A stretch of DNA of 64,000 nucleotides, from assembly GCA_030295235.1 (NCBI GenBank), contig AP026137.1:1-64000 (forward strand). Direction: 5' to 3'. Below are positions 1 to 11,109 of this stretch, one piece after another. Numbering within the stretch: position 1 is the first letter of the stretch; the number at the start of each line of letters is the position of its first letter. The notes beneath the pieces were generated by a model that searched no databases, was not told where the DNA came from, and worked only from the letters and a program-made list of their open reading frames with translations. The stretch is from Fistulifera solaris (lineage: Eukaryota > Bacillariophyta > Bacillariophyceae > Naviculales > Stauroneidaceae). The position numbers and the translations under genes are program-made.

Positions 1-254
1 AACCCTAACCCTAACCCTAACCTCTAACCCTAACCCTAACCCTAACCCTAACCCTAACCCTAACCCTAACCCTAACCCTAACCCTAACCCTAACCCTAAC
101 CCTAACCCTAACCCTAACCCTAACCCTAACCCTAACCCTAACCCTAACCCTAACCCTAACCCTAACCCTAACCCTAACCCTAACCCTAACCCTAACCCTA
201 ACCCTAACCCTAACCCTAACCCTAACCCTAACCCTAACCCTAACCCTAACCCTA
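1..254. repeat. Telomere repeat (CCCTAA)n
   Basis: Uninterrupted CCCTAA units run from the first base to about 254, which is the C-rich strand of a TTAGGG telomere read toward the chromosome interior. One variant unit, CCTCTAA, sits at 21-27. The left edge of the window is therefore the physical chromosome end or very close to it. Confidence 0.98.
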
Positions 255-1206
255 TCTTGCGTCTTGCAAGAATGTCGTGGCTTGCCTAACTCAATTTCTC
301 CTAACTCCTAACTCCTATTTTTTTACACCATAACAAAGATTTCAATGGAAAAACTGAGTTAGTTCAATTTTATTTACGCCAAATTTCCTAATTTTCATAT
401 TTCCCGCATCCTCCATCCTCTTGGGCCGGAATTTTTATTTAGAGGCAATATAATTTTTTAAAACCGAAAAGTACACTTTACCCCACAGTAAATTCCCCTT
501 TCCTTAGGGGAAGAATACACGAGGCGTAATCGCATAAACGAATAACAGGCAATAGACAGATCAACAAAATTATGATTAGAAAGCTTGTTTTCCTACCGGC
601 CAAATCCGCGAGCATTCTCAATCAAAAATCCTCAATCCGTGTACAATATGTAAATTGTGTCACAGCGTTGTCTTGAGGAAAAACTCAATGACCACTTAAT
701 TTATATTCCAGTCGTGAGTGATCCAAATAATTGTCATTGTACATGCAATTTTAAAAAAGAGATAGTCTAGCAGCCCTTAGCCTGTGACGTCATTGCACAC
801 ATTCCTGAAAAGAGATGACGTAGCGGTACTACCTGGTACCATTTGAAAACTGAATGTTGAAGTTCGTTCTTCGTCCGTGCTGCGTTCTGATAATCCGCGC
901 GATTGTCGCGCACATCTCCGACGGTCAAGATACGTCTACGTCACTCGTCTCATCAGAAATCTGCGTACACGCCATGGTCGGTGTCGGCTTTTTTTCTCTC
1001 ACGCCTCTCGCTCGCGATTTTTGATCCGCGTCCTCCTATGTCATCCATTGCAAGTGCACGGAGCACACACTCGTTCGACAACCTTCATCAGTGTCTCTCA
1101 CTTCGAACGACATTTACGCCAGGATAATAATATTCTTATTGTTATTCTCTTGTTCCTCCTCTCTCTTCGTTTCAGTTGATTCTTTCGTAGCAACAAAGCC
1201 GTAAAA
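255..1206. other. Subtelomeric spacer and aldolase promoter
   Basis: This is about 950 bp of AT-rich, apparently single-copy sequence between the telomere and the aldolase start codon. It holds a CAGTCGTG half-site at 709-716, a TACCTGGTA palindrome at 830-838 and three TGACGT/ACGTCA cores at 785-792, 816-821 and 938-943. A pyrimidine-rich stretch at 1128-1170 probably lies in or near the 5' UTR. I see no gene here; the short open frames have no recognisable content. Confidence 0.6.
785..943 (+). promoter_or_regulatory. Three CRE-like cores (TGACGT/ACGTCA) upstream of the aldolase
   Basis: A full TGACGTCA palindrome at 785-792, TGACGT at 816-821 and ACGTCA at 938-943 lie 260 to 420 bp upstream of the aldolase ATG. 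TGACGT cores are the CO2/cAMP-responsive elements described in promoters of diatom CO2-concentrating genes, where bZIP factors bind them. That this gene is regulated by CO2 or light through these sites is inference. Confidence 0.45.
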
Positions 1207-2740
1207 ATGAAGTTGACGTTTGTATTTGCCTTGTTGGCTGCATCGGCGCAAGCTTTTGCTCCGCAACGCGCTGCTCGTATCTCTCCTTTGACGCAGCAAT
1301 TCGAAGGCCGAACTTCTGCCGAGCTCGGAACTCCTTGTGAAGATGAATGTGCGCTCGAATCATTTCCTAATCTTCCCGAATCGGTGCATCCGGGCGTTTT
1401 GAGCGGAAAGGCCATGATGGATTTGCTGAATCATGCAAAAGAGAATGGTAAGTGAAGACGAAAAAAAGAGAGAAAGAAAGAAATGAAGATTGGGAGTGTT
1501 ATGGATGTCGAGCAATAGAATTGTAGGTTTCGTTCGCTCGCTGGGGTTTCGTATGTTGCGGTTGTGTTGATTCGGATGTTGTTCGATCCGCCGTTCAATC
1601 TTGCCTGCCGCCGTTAATGCTGTAAGAAAGCTGTTCGCTCACCTCTTTTATTTCTTTCTTTGTTTCTTCGCAGGATACGCTATTCCTGCCGTTAACTGCG
1701 TCACCAGCTCTAGCATCAACGCTTGTTTGGAGGCCGCTCGCAAAAACGACTCTCCTATTATCATTCAGTTGTCGTCGGGAGGATCGCAATTCTACGGAGG
1801 AAAAGGACTTGACAACAGCAACTATCGCGCGGCGATTGCCGGAGCCGTCAGTGCTGCCTTTCACACGCGCACGATGGCCGAACAATACGGAGTTCCTGTC
1901 ATTTTGCACACGGATCATTGTGCGAAGAAACTCTTGCCGTGGGTCGATGGACTTTTGTCGGCTTCTGAGCGCTATTTCAAAACGCATGGCGAACCGCTCT
2001 TCTCGAGTCACATGATCGATCTCTCTGAGGAGCCCATCGAGGAGAATATCGAAATTTGCCAGGAGTACTTGAAGCGAATGAGCAAATTGGGTATGTTGCT
2101 CGAAATGGAATTGGGTATTACGGGAGGTGAAGAGGATGGTGTCGACAATAGTGATCGTCCTATTGACGAGCTTTACTCGAAACCGGAAGAGATTTACCAG
2201 GTGTACGAAGCTTTGACGCCCATTTCCGATATGTTCTCTGTCGCTGCTGCTTTCGGTAATGTGCATGGTGTTTACAGCCCTGGCAATGTCAAGTTGGAGC
2301 CCAAGATTCTGGATCGAGCGCAAACGTACATTTCCGAAAAGCTCGGCGACAAGGCGCCTGCGGACAAGAAGCCGGTCATGTTTGTGTTCCACGGCGGATC
2401 GGGCAGTGATGTCAGCGATATTCAGGAAGCCATCGGCTATGGTGTCATCAAGATGAACATTGATACCGACACGCAGTGGAGTTACTGGGAGGGCATCAAG
2501 AACTTTGAGGAAAAGTACCATGATTACTTGCAGTCTCAGATCGGCAACCCGGACGGCCCGGATAAACCCAACAAGAAATACTACGATCCTCGTGAGTGTC
2601 TGCGAGCGGCTGAAGTCAACACGGTCAAGCGCTTGGAAATGAGTTTCGGAGATTTGAAGTGCAAAAACATCTTGGGCTTGGGCGAGGTTTCGGATGCCAA
2701 GAACATACTAGGACCCCGACGCGGTGGTCTTCCGGTATAA
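1207..2740 (+). CDS. Plastid class II (class IIA) fructose-bisphosphate aldolase, two exons
   Basis: The enzyme interconverts fructose-1,6-bisphosphate with dihydroxyacetone phosphate and glyceraldehyde-3-phosphate, using a divalent metal. Exon 1 is 1207-1447 and exon 2 is 1674-2740. The 226-bp intron starts GTAAGT and ends TTCGCAG, and joining it gives a 435-residue protein. Residues 1-16 form a hydrophobic signal peptide ending in SAQAFAP, the AFAP-type cleavage motif of stramenopile plastid leaders; the aldolase proper starts near residue 65. Metal and active-site motifs are visible: ILHTDHCAKK, the LEMELG and GGEEDGVDNS region, FGNVHGVY, VFHGGSGS and KMNIDTDTQW. These match the E. coli FbaA (class IIA) type throughout. 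In diatoms such plastid enzymes (FbaC1/FbaC2) work in the Calvin cycle, and one has been located at the pyrenoid; assignment to either paralogue is not possible here. No frame breaks are seen, unlike most genes in the window. Confidence 0.93.
1448..1673 (+). other. Aldolase intron
   Basis: The donor is G|GTAAGTGAAG and the acceptor is CTTCGCAG|GATACG. Splicing joins codons for Asn-Gly-Tyr-Ala-Ile-Pro and restores the conserved aldolase frame (ALPAVNC in E. coli, AIPAVNC here). Confidence 0.9.
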
Positions 2741-3025
2741 AGGGACGGAAACAAGCATGCAAACGTGTCTTAGAAATATAGCTCGCATCAGTCAAAATTA
2801 ATTTATTACGGATGTTAGTCGTTAGTGTTACGGTGGCTTTTTCTAGAACTTTGAACGTTATGGATTACATGTAATCAATCAATATTCTCGGATGCTTTAT
2901 TTCGTGTAAGCCCTTTTGACTAGTACAAAAGAAAAGCGCCGCCAGCAGATTACGTTGATCTTTCGTTGCTCTCGACAATAGACTCTATCGAGAATTAATG
3001 TTTAGAACTATCAAACCGTAGAGCA
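2741..3025. other. Spacer between aldolase and family copy 1
   Basis: This is 285 bp between two convergent genes: the aldolase reads rightward and copy 1 reads leftward. It must hold both 3' ends. I see no clear AATAAA signal and no other feature. Confidence 0.5.
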
Positions 3026-4580
3026 TCAGTCTCTTCGAATCATTCCCTCGAACTCGCATCGCGCATTTGACTTCATAAAGTACATCCGTATGTTGTGCCA
3101 GCAAAAGCGCTTATATACTGGAAGCTTGCGGTCAATCCATTCCCTAACAATTGGCCTCTCCGTAGTAGATTCTTTCACTATCTGCAAAGAACCATTGTAG
3201 AAGCGATTTAGCGAGTATAGCTTGTTGATACGCCTATTTAAATATTTCTTGCCAGAAGCACGCAGTACCGAAATGTTTCGGTTCTGGGAAAGAAACCGCT
3301 CCAACAACAAATAATCAAACCGGTAAATTTGAGCCATGTCATCCTCTGACTCTCCATCCCGATAAACTCCCCGGTGGAAAATATGCTCAATGAACGTACG
3401 GAGGCCGACTATGGCTCTCCATTGCTCGGAATATACCTCGCATATTGGAGACCCAATCCATCAACCAGTGACTAATTCATAAGTCCACAAAACAACCTCG
3501 AACTACCGTGAATGATAATGTATCAAAGCTTCAACGATAGATGCGGCGTCGACTTCATACGAGAGATCCCCTGCATCGACCGAGATCCGTAGTCGTTCAA
3601 AATGACCTATTGTAGCGACTCGATCGAGAAAAGCTGTCAGAATGGCATTCCAGTCTTCCCGTGAGAAGCAAAGTAGAAGTGTACACTGAGGTCTTTGGCT
3701 TTTATATCGAGTGAATGGAAACTTTCTTGCACCGCATCTACAGCGTTGATATGACAATTTAGAGCATGCACTTGCACGGCAAAGGTCAGAAGGATACATT
3801 CCTCATCGAGAGACCAAAGACCGAGTTTCTCGAATCTATACTTTAGCTTCAATAGCCGCTTGAGATTGGGTTTGTTCAACGGTGTGCCATAAAAATTGCA
3901 CTCTATGAAAAGAGAGCCAAAGGACAATTGGCGCTTTCTGTAGCTCATTGACAAATGCCGCTCCGTCATCCGTGAAAGCCAGGCAACTGGTTTCATCAAC
4001 AGCCATGGCTAGCTTCAAATCGATAGGATAGGGTCTTGTTGCGAATACAACCGACTGCTCAGCAGACCAAGTACCTGTATGAATCTCAAGTTGTCGAGAC
4101 CGATTCGAGTCCATTAATCGCGCTAACTCCTCCGCTTGAAAGACAGCAAAGTCGAAATGGTAACCGTGGAAGTAGACAAATGAGTGCCGATGATAAGCGT
4201 GACGTTTTCGCTCTCTATATGCTGTAGAGACCAGAAAATGTTGCCGCTTTCGGCAATCGCTTTCATCGTTTTCTCCATAAACCGTGCCGAACAGAGTCAG
4301 TTTGTCATTCGTGAGCATAAAAGCTACATTCCGCTTCCGATATTTTCGAAAGGGCTTGTTGGATAAGCAAATGAGAGATTCGTTTTCCCTCCAGATGGAA
4401 AATCTACGAAAGATTCGCCAGTTGAAGTCGCCAAGATGTGTCCGTTGGTACAGCAATTTATCAATGGGCAAAAGTTCTCTCCGTCTTTCGGTCGGATGGC
4501 CTTTTGTCGGAACGTAAAGAGTTTATCAGGGATGCGCTCCAGCAGCGTAGTCCTCTATTCATTCTCTTACGCTTTACCAT
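3026..4580 (-). pseudogene. Family copy 1, decayed
   Basis: All family modules can be followed on the minus strand, but in several frames. The start segment (LLERIPDKL, near 4535) is preceded by a stop. FNWRIFRRFSIWRENESLICLS, ATRPYPIDL and DDGAAFVNEL lie in 3836-4471, further middle strands in 3503-3999, and the C-terminal LERFLSQNRNISVL and INKLYSLNRFYNGS in 3026-3337. The FQYTALLLSDHTD stretch has degraded to WHNIRMYFMKS. It is the copy nearest the telomere and among the most degraded. Its identity as a family member is clear; it is unlikely to make a whole protein. Confidence 0.8.
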
Positions 4581-4589
4581 TTTGGCGCT

Positions 4590-5405
4590 TGACAAGGACG
4601 CTAAGTGCAAATACAGATGTTAGAGGGACCTTTCATTGCGACTTTCGTTCGCATTTTTGTAATGCGATGGAAATATAACGCAGCGAGGGAAAAATAAAGG
4701 GTCGTCGCCGTGGGCGACCTCGGGCCAAGGAACGTGGTCCGAACGGATTTTAGTCACAAGTGAATGCTTGGCTCGCTTCATTCAATTCTCTTTTGATGCC
4801 CTTTTTTATGAGCTGAATAACAGGCTCGTTTAGAAAGTGAAGGGTCACTGCGCGACGCTTTGAATTGTAAATTCTACGGGGTACAATAAGGCTTACTTGT
4901 GTCGAAAATCGTCTCGAATGGCTTCAATGCTGCACGTAGCCTAGCTACAAAGTACTATAGTAAGTAAGTGTAGGTTCTAGGGTCATACGACTGGAATCAA
5001 ACTTTAGTCATGAGCCACAGAATGCACAACATGTGCACAACGCCGGGCTTACTAATCTTCAAGTAATTTAGGAGCCGCCTTGAGAGGCGGTTCTTAATGC
5101 TTGTCTCTTTCACTATTTTTTTGCTATTTGTTAGCGCTTTGTGCTACGTACTATAGGGAGGGTGGACTTGAGTTCAAAGCAAACATTCGATTGCTGATAT
5201 CGCTGTTCCTCCCGAACTAGGAAGACAGTTAGACCTTGTCATTTTCAGCAAAAACCGGGCACAAGTAGAAATAAGACAACACGATATTTATTCTAGACGG
5301 GCCAAAGCCCCACGCTATCCAAGAATGGTCGATTTTGCTTATTCGTTGTGACGCCGACTCTGTTTGATAGGTGGCTTGGAGCAGGCCATACCGTCTCCTC
5401 CGCCA
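4590..5405. other. Spacer between copies 1 and 2
   Basis: This is about 815 bp without a recognisable gene. A small GC-rich hairpin (GTCGCC..GGGCGAC) sits near 4702-4719. A loose CAGTC-type dyad (ACGACTGG ... TTAGTCATGA) lies at 4987-5013, about 410 bp upstream of copy 1. Confidence 0.45.
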
Positions 5406-5409
5406 CTGA

Positions 5410-6985
5410 CGCTCATAAAATTTCGTTTTCTATAATCGTATCTCGCATGAAATCAAGCAGCACATCCGTATGATGTGACAACAAGAGCGATGTGTGTTGC
5501 AGGCTTTTCAAAGTGCTCTTTAACAATGCGGTAGCGACAAGTAAAGACCTTCTTGCTGTAGACTCATGGAGTAACTTGGTTGATCCATTGAAAAACGATT
5601 CAGGGAATAAAGTCAGTCAATGCTTGCTCCCTTGGATATTTTTGTTTCCCTCATAATCAAATACTTCGATCATTCGGTTGTGGGTGAGCAAACGCTCTAG
5701 AGCCTAAAAGTCAAATGGGTCGAAGAAATCACTATCGTCATCGCTTGCATTGTCAGTTTTCATCTTGGGGCTGCAGCATAAAGTAACGGTACGTAGTCCT
5801 TTGTGATCTTCTATAGCGTTGAAGCTGTCTCGTTCTTCACCGTCGGAACAGAAATGTGTCTCTCATATTTAACTCGGCCATCTCCGGATTTGCCTGAATT
5901 GCAAGTATGAGTGCCTTGGTGATTGGTGTGTTGTCATTGTGATCCAAGAAATCGAGCCAGCACCCGTTAAAAAAATTTCAATCGGTGAAAATGGCCTAGC
6001 TTGGCAACTCGGTTTAAAAAGGCGACCAAAGGACAACACAGTCGACGCCGACATCATCGTCAAGAAACATACCAAATCAAGGTCGTTTCGCTTTAATGTC
6101 CAGCGTTTCGAAGTTCTCGGGCTGAATCTTTCCTACTTCTAGTCGATACTCCAAGGCACTCACCTTCGCAGCGAATGGAAGAAGAGTACATTCGGCGTCT
6201 AAAGCCTCGGAAGCGAAGCTTGTCGAATATTTCAAGTTTAAGCAACCGTTTAAAGTTATCGTTGCTCATCGGCATTCCTTGTAAAGTACCGCCGATACCA
6301 AGTGAGACAAAGGCAGATTGTCGCTTCTCGAGCGCATCTACTTAATGCTGTGCTGTCATCTTGCAGTTTCAAAGTTGCCGACCGCCTGGAACCAAAGTGA
6401 TTCCATTTGTCGTAGGAATCATTGATATCCAACCTCAATGGATAGGGTCTAGTTGCGAGAGCCACGGACAGCTCCGCACTCCAGAGACCAGCCCGAAGAC
6501 ATAATACCGCTTCAGGTAAGCATCCAATATTTGGGCCAGCTGTTCAGGCTGAAGAGTTGCAAAATCAAACAGCTCTCTTGGTTCGAAGAAATCTGAGGAC
6601 CGTTAACAAATCGAATATCACAATCATCAGGTTCCTTTAATGAGCACAAAAACGTGAACGTTTTGACAATTGCGGCATCCGATTCCCCGTAAATGGCAAT
6701 GTTTAATTCGTAGTCTCCTTCGAGTGTAAAACAAATGCTTCGGTGTCGATATCCCGCGCTGTCTCGCTTTGACACACAAATGAGAGTTCCGTTATCACCC
6801 CAAATAGCGAAATCATCCCAAAACTCCCATTCAAATGCATTTAGATGCGTTGGTTCTTCTAAAACGATAAATCGGCAACGTCGATTGTTTCTTCGCCGGC
6901 CGGAAAGCTTTTTGCAATTCTTTGGAACGCTGCAGTATAGGGTCATGGTTGTGCATCATCTACTGCCCTTCTTTCGAGCGAAAGA
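5410..6985 (-). pseudogene. Family copy 2, decayed
   Basis: The start segment is readable in 6512-6946: EEPTHLNAFEW, DNGTLICVS, YGESDAAIVKT and FLCSLKEP. Middle strands follow in scattered frames: ATRPYPLRL near 6430, and FAAKVSALEY with ENFETLDIKAKRP between 6080 and 6170. The C-terminal segment near 5420-5580 reads STARRSLLVATALLKST and QHTSLLLSHHTDVLLDF in one frame. Several frame changes separate these blocks, so this is a decayed copy. Confidence 0.75.
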
Positions 6986-6989
6986 CACT

Positions 6990-7447
6990 AATGTGCACTG
7001 ATTGAGACTTCGAAGATAATACGCTTGTCAATGTTCATTCTTCATTCGCATTGCATTCACTTTTTTTTACGCAAACAAACACAAAGCGCGAAGGATCGAT
7101 GTCGCCGACAACGCAATGATGGAAGGACTAGTTCAGTAGAAAAAGTGCGTGAGTTCTTGCGTGAGAACTGATCACTCTTTCATTCGTAGTACTTTGAGTA
7201 CCGCATATCTTTAAACCATAGACTACTGGCTAGTGGAAGCGTTAAAAAGAGACAAAACTAAATAAAACTGGTTCGCCCTAACATTTATAGCTGAATTAGT
7301 CAACGTGATAAGATCCGGCAGCAAGTATATCTGTTGAAACGAGGTATTTCACAGTTGATCTCGAGCTGCTTTCTTTACATTGGGAAGAGGTGGTCCAATC
7401 GGCAGTGTACGTTTTGACCCAGTAGTGTGACACGGTTGTTCGGAGAC
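6990..7447. other. Spacer left of the transposon in copy 3
   Basis: This is about 450 bp of AT-rich sequence. The expected C-terminal tail of copy 3 should resume just left of the transposon at 7448, but I cannot follow a convincing family frame there. Nothing else is recognised. Confidence 0.35.
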
Positions 7448-8327
7448 TAGGGGTTCTCAAAGCCGCCCTCCAATTTTTGCTTACGCCATTTATAGCCAAT
7501 CATATTAGTCCCCCCGCGTCTGCGTTGCCCCTGCAAAAATCTGAGGTCACCGGTAGAACTCTTCCAATTTGAACATTCCAGATTCCAACGGGGGGAGTTT
7601 TTGTTGCGACCCGAGAGTGAGGGAGTCGTCGCCGCCATCGTCGGAAGAGAAACAACGACAACTCAACAAAACTCGTTGGTATATTTCATTTCATTTTCTC
7701 AAAGAAGATATGACCGAACCCCAACCTGCAACTGCGATCTCAAAGCCTTCTTGACTGACTCGATATTTGCGAAGAAATTCTGTGTCTTTCAGCCATCTTC
7801 TCTCCGAAAGTGCCAAGTCAATGCGGAACATGTGACTGAGCAGTGGAGACGACCTGTATCGCTCCCGCTCGAGATATCTTGACTGTGATGTGGCAAAATA
7901 GAACATGAACAACCAGAGAATCTCGTCGCCGTCGTCGTCGCTTTTCGTCGCCGTCGTCTCCACCAATGAAACCAGTCGAGAGGCTTGTTGTCATGACGTC
8001 AAGCTTCATAGAGAGCAGACGCTCAATCATCGAGATAAGCATCTGCCGTTTACTTCTGTGGGGCATTATTCCATTTAACAACAAATGAAACAACAAGAGC
8101 GACGGATGAAAAAAGTGCACGCGCAATAAAAAGGAAAAACGTCGGAGGAATTTTTGGTAAACGATTTTGGGAAAAAAGGCGAGCGGCGTCCGTGTTGCAC
8201 GCCGCTCGCGATTTCGAAGCTCGCACTTCATTTTTTGGCGAAATCAGCCAATCAGATTGCAGTGACGTAAGCAAAAATGAAAAACGCCCTATCGGTGTCG
8301 TACACAAAAAAACTTTGAGAACCCCTA
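7448..8327 (-). mobile_element. DNA transposon with 13-bp TIRs and a Harbinger-like transposase remnant
   Basis: Perfect 13-bp inverted repeats GGGGTTCTCAAAG lie at 7450-7462 and 8313-8325, each flanked outside by TA, which would be a 2-bp target duplication. A subterminal block (TTTTTGCTTACG) is also repeated in inverted orientation near 7474 and 8266. Inside, a minus-strand open frame at 7691-7966 contains SERRWLKDTEFLRKYRVSQEGF, which resembles the N-terminal part of PIF/Harbinger transposases. No complete DDE domain is seen, so the 880-bp element is probably a non-autonomous or eroded copy. The TIR text also resembles hAT ends, but I find no 8-bp duplication. It sits in the 3' end of family copy 3. 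Confidence 0.6.
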
Positions 8328-8329
8328 CT

Positions 8330-10009
8330 GTTGAGACTGCCGCATCCATCATTAAAGCTGCCGCACCATCGTCATCCAGATTCATATTGTGAATAAAGCC
8401 AACGAAAAGGCCGGGCGTGGTCTGCGAAAGCAACAATGCTGTGTATTGAAAACTAATTGAGGCGCTTTTTTTGCAGCCGCCGTTGCTACTAGTGATGATC
8501 GTGATGGTGTGCACTCTTGCCCCAGCCTAGCAGACCCATTGTAAAAGTCATTTAGAGCATACAACCGGTCAATAGTATCTCCGCTCGATATCTTTTCGCC
8601 GTATTGATTGATTACTGTGAGGTCACGATTGTGGGAAAGCAGTTGTTCCAACAAAGAATAGTCGAAAGGGCATGACACGTCACTATCATCATCATCATCC
8701 TCATCGTCGTCGCCGTCGTCGCCATCGTTGTCTGCATCAAAGTGTTTGAAAGACCAAACGAGCTTGCATAGACACTTGTGATATTTCAGCGTCTCAAAGA
8801 TGTTCTTTCGTTGACGAACTTCATCGAATAGATAATCAGTAACACTCAAATCCAACTCTTTCAGGTAAACATTTCCCTTGATTGCTCCTATCAGCGCTTC
8901 TGTGATACGTGATGTACCCCCCATGTGCAGCACCTCCCCATATCTATCGAACGAGAGTTTTAGCCCCTCCAGGTGGCCTAGTTCTGCCACGCGAATTGAA
9001 AAAGGAAATCAGGAGCATAGCATAATGATCATCTTCTGTGCCAATATCAATTTTCACCTCTAAGTTTGTTGCCGCAATATCAAGGGTATCAAAATCTTCC
9101 GGCTGTATATGCTTTGCTGCGATTTCGTAGTCCAGTGTATTGGTTTTCATTGTGAGCGGAAACAGCACGCAATCCCGGTTTTGACGGTCCATTCTGAGTT
9201 TCTCTAGTACTGCGAGCTCGCATAGCCGTTGCAAGTTTTCAGGACTGAAAAGCATCCCTTGCAGATTGCGATCGATGCTGAGAGATCTGAATGTGGACTG
9301 CCGCTCTCCCAGCACGTCAACAAATGCAGTTCCTCTATCAATAAAAGCAAAGTCTCCCGCTGTTGCCCCAGGAATCAATGTCCTCACGCCATTAGAATCG
9401 GTCCACATTGTAATGAGATCATTCAAAGCCAAGTTCAATGGATGCGATCGTGTTGTGAGTATCACCGATTGCTCTGCATTCCAGGTACCGGCGTAAAACA
9501 CAAAATAGCGACTTGGATTCGCATCCAATATTTGCGCTAACTGCTGCGGTTGAAGGGCGGTAAAGTCAAAACGATAGTCGTTTTGTGACCTAAACGTGGC
9601 TACCGATAATAAGAGTCATGTCGAACTTTCTTGGGCGCTCTTTCAAAGAACCGAGAAAGGTTAATGTTTCGGCAATTGCTACATCTGTTTTGCCGTAAAT
9701 CGCAACAAACAAATCATATTTGTCAATGAGCCGCAAACAAACTCGCCGATGTCGATATTCGACAGTCGCTTCATCTGACACGCAAATAAGAGTTCCATTA
9801 TCACGCCAAATGGCGAAATTGTCGCACTTCGCCCATTTCGAGGTATCTAGATGCTTCGGTTCTCTCGTAAATATGTAAATCGGTAAAGCTGCTTGATTAA
9901 TTTCCGGTCGAAAGAACCTTTGTTCAGGCGACAGCTTTTTGAAGGGACTCAGCTTCAAAAGAGTGTCTCTCATGGGTGATGTTTTTGTTGAGTGTCTCGG
10001 CAATTGCAA
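8330..10009 (-). pseudogene. Family copy 3, split by frame breaks and a 3' transposon
   Basis: The start segment in 9590-10009 reads KLSPEQRFF, REPKHLDTSKW, IWRDNGTLICVS and YGKTDVAIAETLTF. The middle in 8944-9587 reads LQPQQLAQILDANPSR, TTRSHPLNL and DRGTAFVDVL. The C-terminal part in 8382-8990 reads AELGHLEGLKLSF, LEQLLSHNRDLTVIN and IDRLYALNDFYNGSA. Frame changes fall near 9590, near 8990 (inside the conserved FNRVAELGHLE) and near 8470 beside a seven-base T run. The reading continues as FQYTALLLSQTT until the transposon at 8327 cuts it off. An aspartate-rich insertion interrupts the region before the C-terminal segment. Base-call error could explain the homopolymer break but not the transposon. 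Confidence 0.8.
8683..8736 (-). repeat. Aspartate-codon trinucleotide run in copy 3
   Basis: An ATC/GTC-rich trinucleotide run on the + strand reads on the minus strand as an almost pure Asp/Glu/Gly stretch (DNDGDDGDDDEDDDDD). It lies between the middle and C-terminal modules, where the other copies have a short, variable, often acidic linker. Confidence 0.8.
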
Positions 10010-10125
10010 GTGTTTATCGTTTGCACATCCTCATCGCCGGCTGCTAGCCGCTTTTTATTGATCGTCGGTCCGATCGTCGCATGTTGTCCAATGAGTGCCG
10101 CATGGGAGTAAAGTACACAAAACGA

Positions 10126-10148
10126 TCATGACTGGATTCCAGTCCTGG
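10126..10148. promoter_or_regulatory. CAGTC-type palindrome upstream of copy 3
   Basis: The dyad TCATGACTGGATTCCAGTC sits about 120 bp upstream of the copy 3 start. It is one of the best examples of a palindrome (CAyGACTG..CAGTCrTG) that recurs in the spacers of this array. Its function is unknown. Confidence 0.5.
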
Positions 10149-10264
10149 CTATGAGCTATAAAAATAATAGAAAATGGATCTGCCCTTGTTATCACTTTAT
10201 ATAGCGCTCACGTCGTTGCAACTAGCGAAATAATCTCAAATTTAATGCTTTAAGTACTACAGCA

Positions 10265-11045
10265 AGTCTAGAAATCAAGAAGCTCGAACAAGACATCGGT
10301 GTGGAATACCAGCAACTGAGCTGTATACTGAAAGATTGCCGAAGCGGTTTCATGCTATCGCCGAAGCTCTTTCACTCCATTGAGAAGTAATTCAGAGCAC
10401 TTACCTTATAAATGGCCGTTTAATGGTAATCCCTTTTTCTGAAAAATTCACTATCGCTGACGTTCCTGTTGTCCAACAGCGACCACCCCACCAGCGAATC
10501 AAGAAGACTGACAGGAAGGTTCAAAATCATCGACTCGCGTGGCCTCGATACCGAGGTGGATAAGGATGCAACGTCATGGTGCGCTGTGCTTCGCTTCGCA
10601 ATAGGAGGAAAACTTCGTCAAAATGAGGAGCTGGGCCAGCGAATAATGATTGATTGGCTATTTGCAAATGCGCCAACTTGAAATATCCGCAGACTGCACC
10701 ACTAAACGCATGGACAACACGTGCTGGATCACCTATACCGTGTAGTAGATCATTGAAGAAACTGAACATCTCTATGTTTGTTCTCAGCAACATAACCAAG
10801 CTTTCAAGATGGCCAAGCTCTGCCGCCCGATTGGAAAGCGCAACCAAGATCGCTCAAATGTGAATACCTTACTTTTGAAGTTTTTTGCCAGCATACCTGG
10901 TATCGAGTAGAGTCAAAGTCTTCTGAGTCGCATCGTGGTATCCTTGATCCACTATCCGACTATTTCTGCCTTGGCAGAGAATGGAAGAATAAAGCAAATT
11001 TTTCTGAGTAGTTGAAAACAGTTGGCAAGTGCTGATTCGTGAATT
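10265..11045 (-). pseudogene. Family copy 4, truncated at the 5' end
   Basis: The readable part begins in the middle module (FILPFSAKAEIVG near 10970). It continues with NRAAELGHLESLV and LRSEAQRTMTLHPYPPRY in 10527-10847, and ends with FQYTAQLLVFHTDVLFELL near 10275-10330. The start segment is missing, and copy 5 ends only about 65 bp away on the upstream side. That looks like a truncated duplication or a deletion between adjacent copies. Confidence 0.7.
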
Positions 11046-11109
11046 GCTTCAACGTAGCAACAACTTGATGAGAAGTTTTGTTACGATCAGTGATTCTGTT
11101 TCTTTGACG

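Noticed and set aside
1595-2521. Long minus-strand open frame opposite the aldolase
   Set aside because: It is the antisense shadow of the conserved aldolase exon and has no domain of its own.
7448-8327. Firm hAT assignment based on the CAGGGGTTCTCAAA-like end
   Set aside because: No 8-bp target duplication is found, flanks are TA on both sides, and the internal protein trace looks Harbinger-like.
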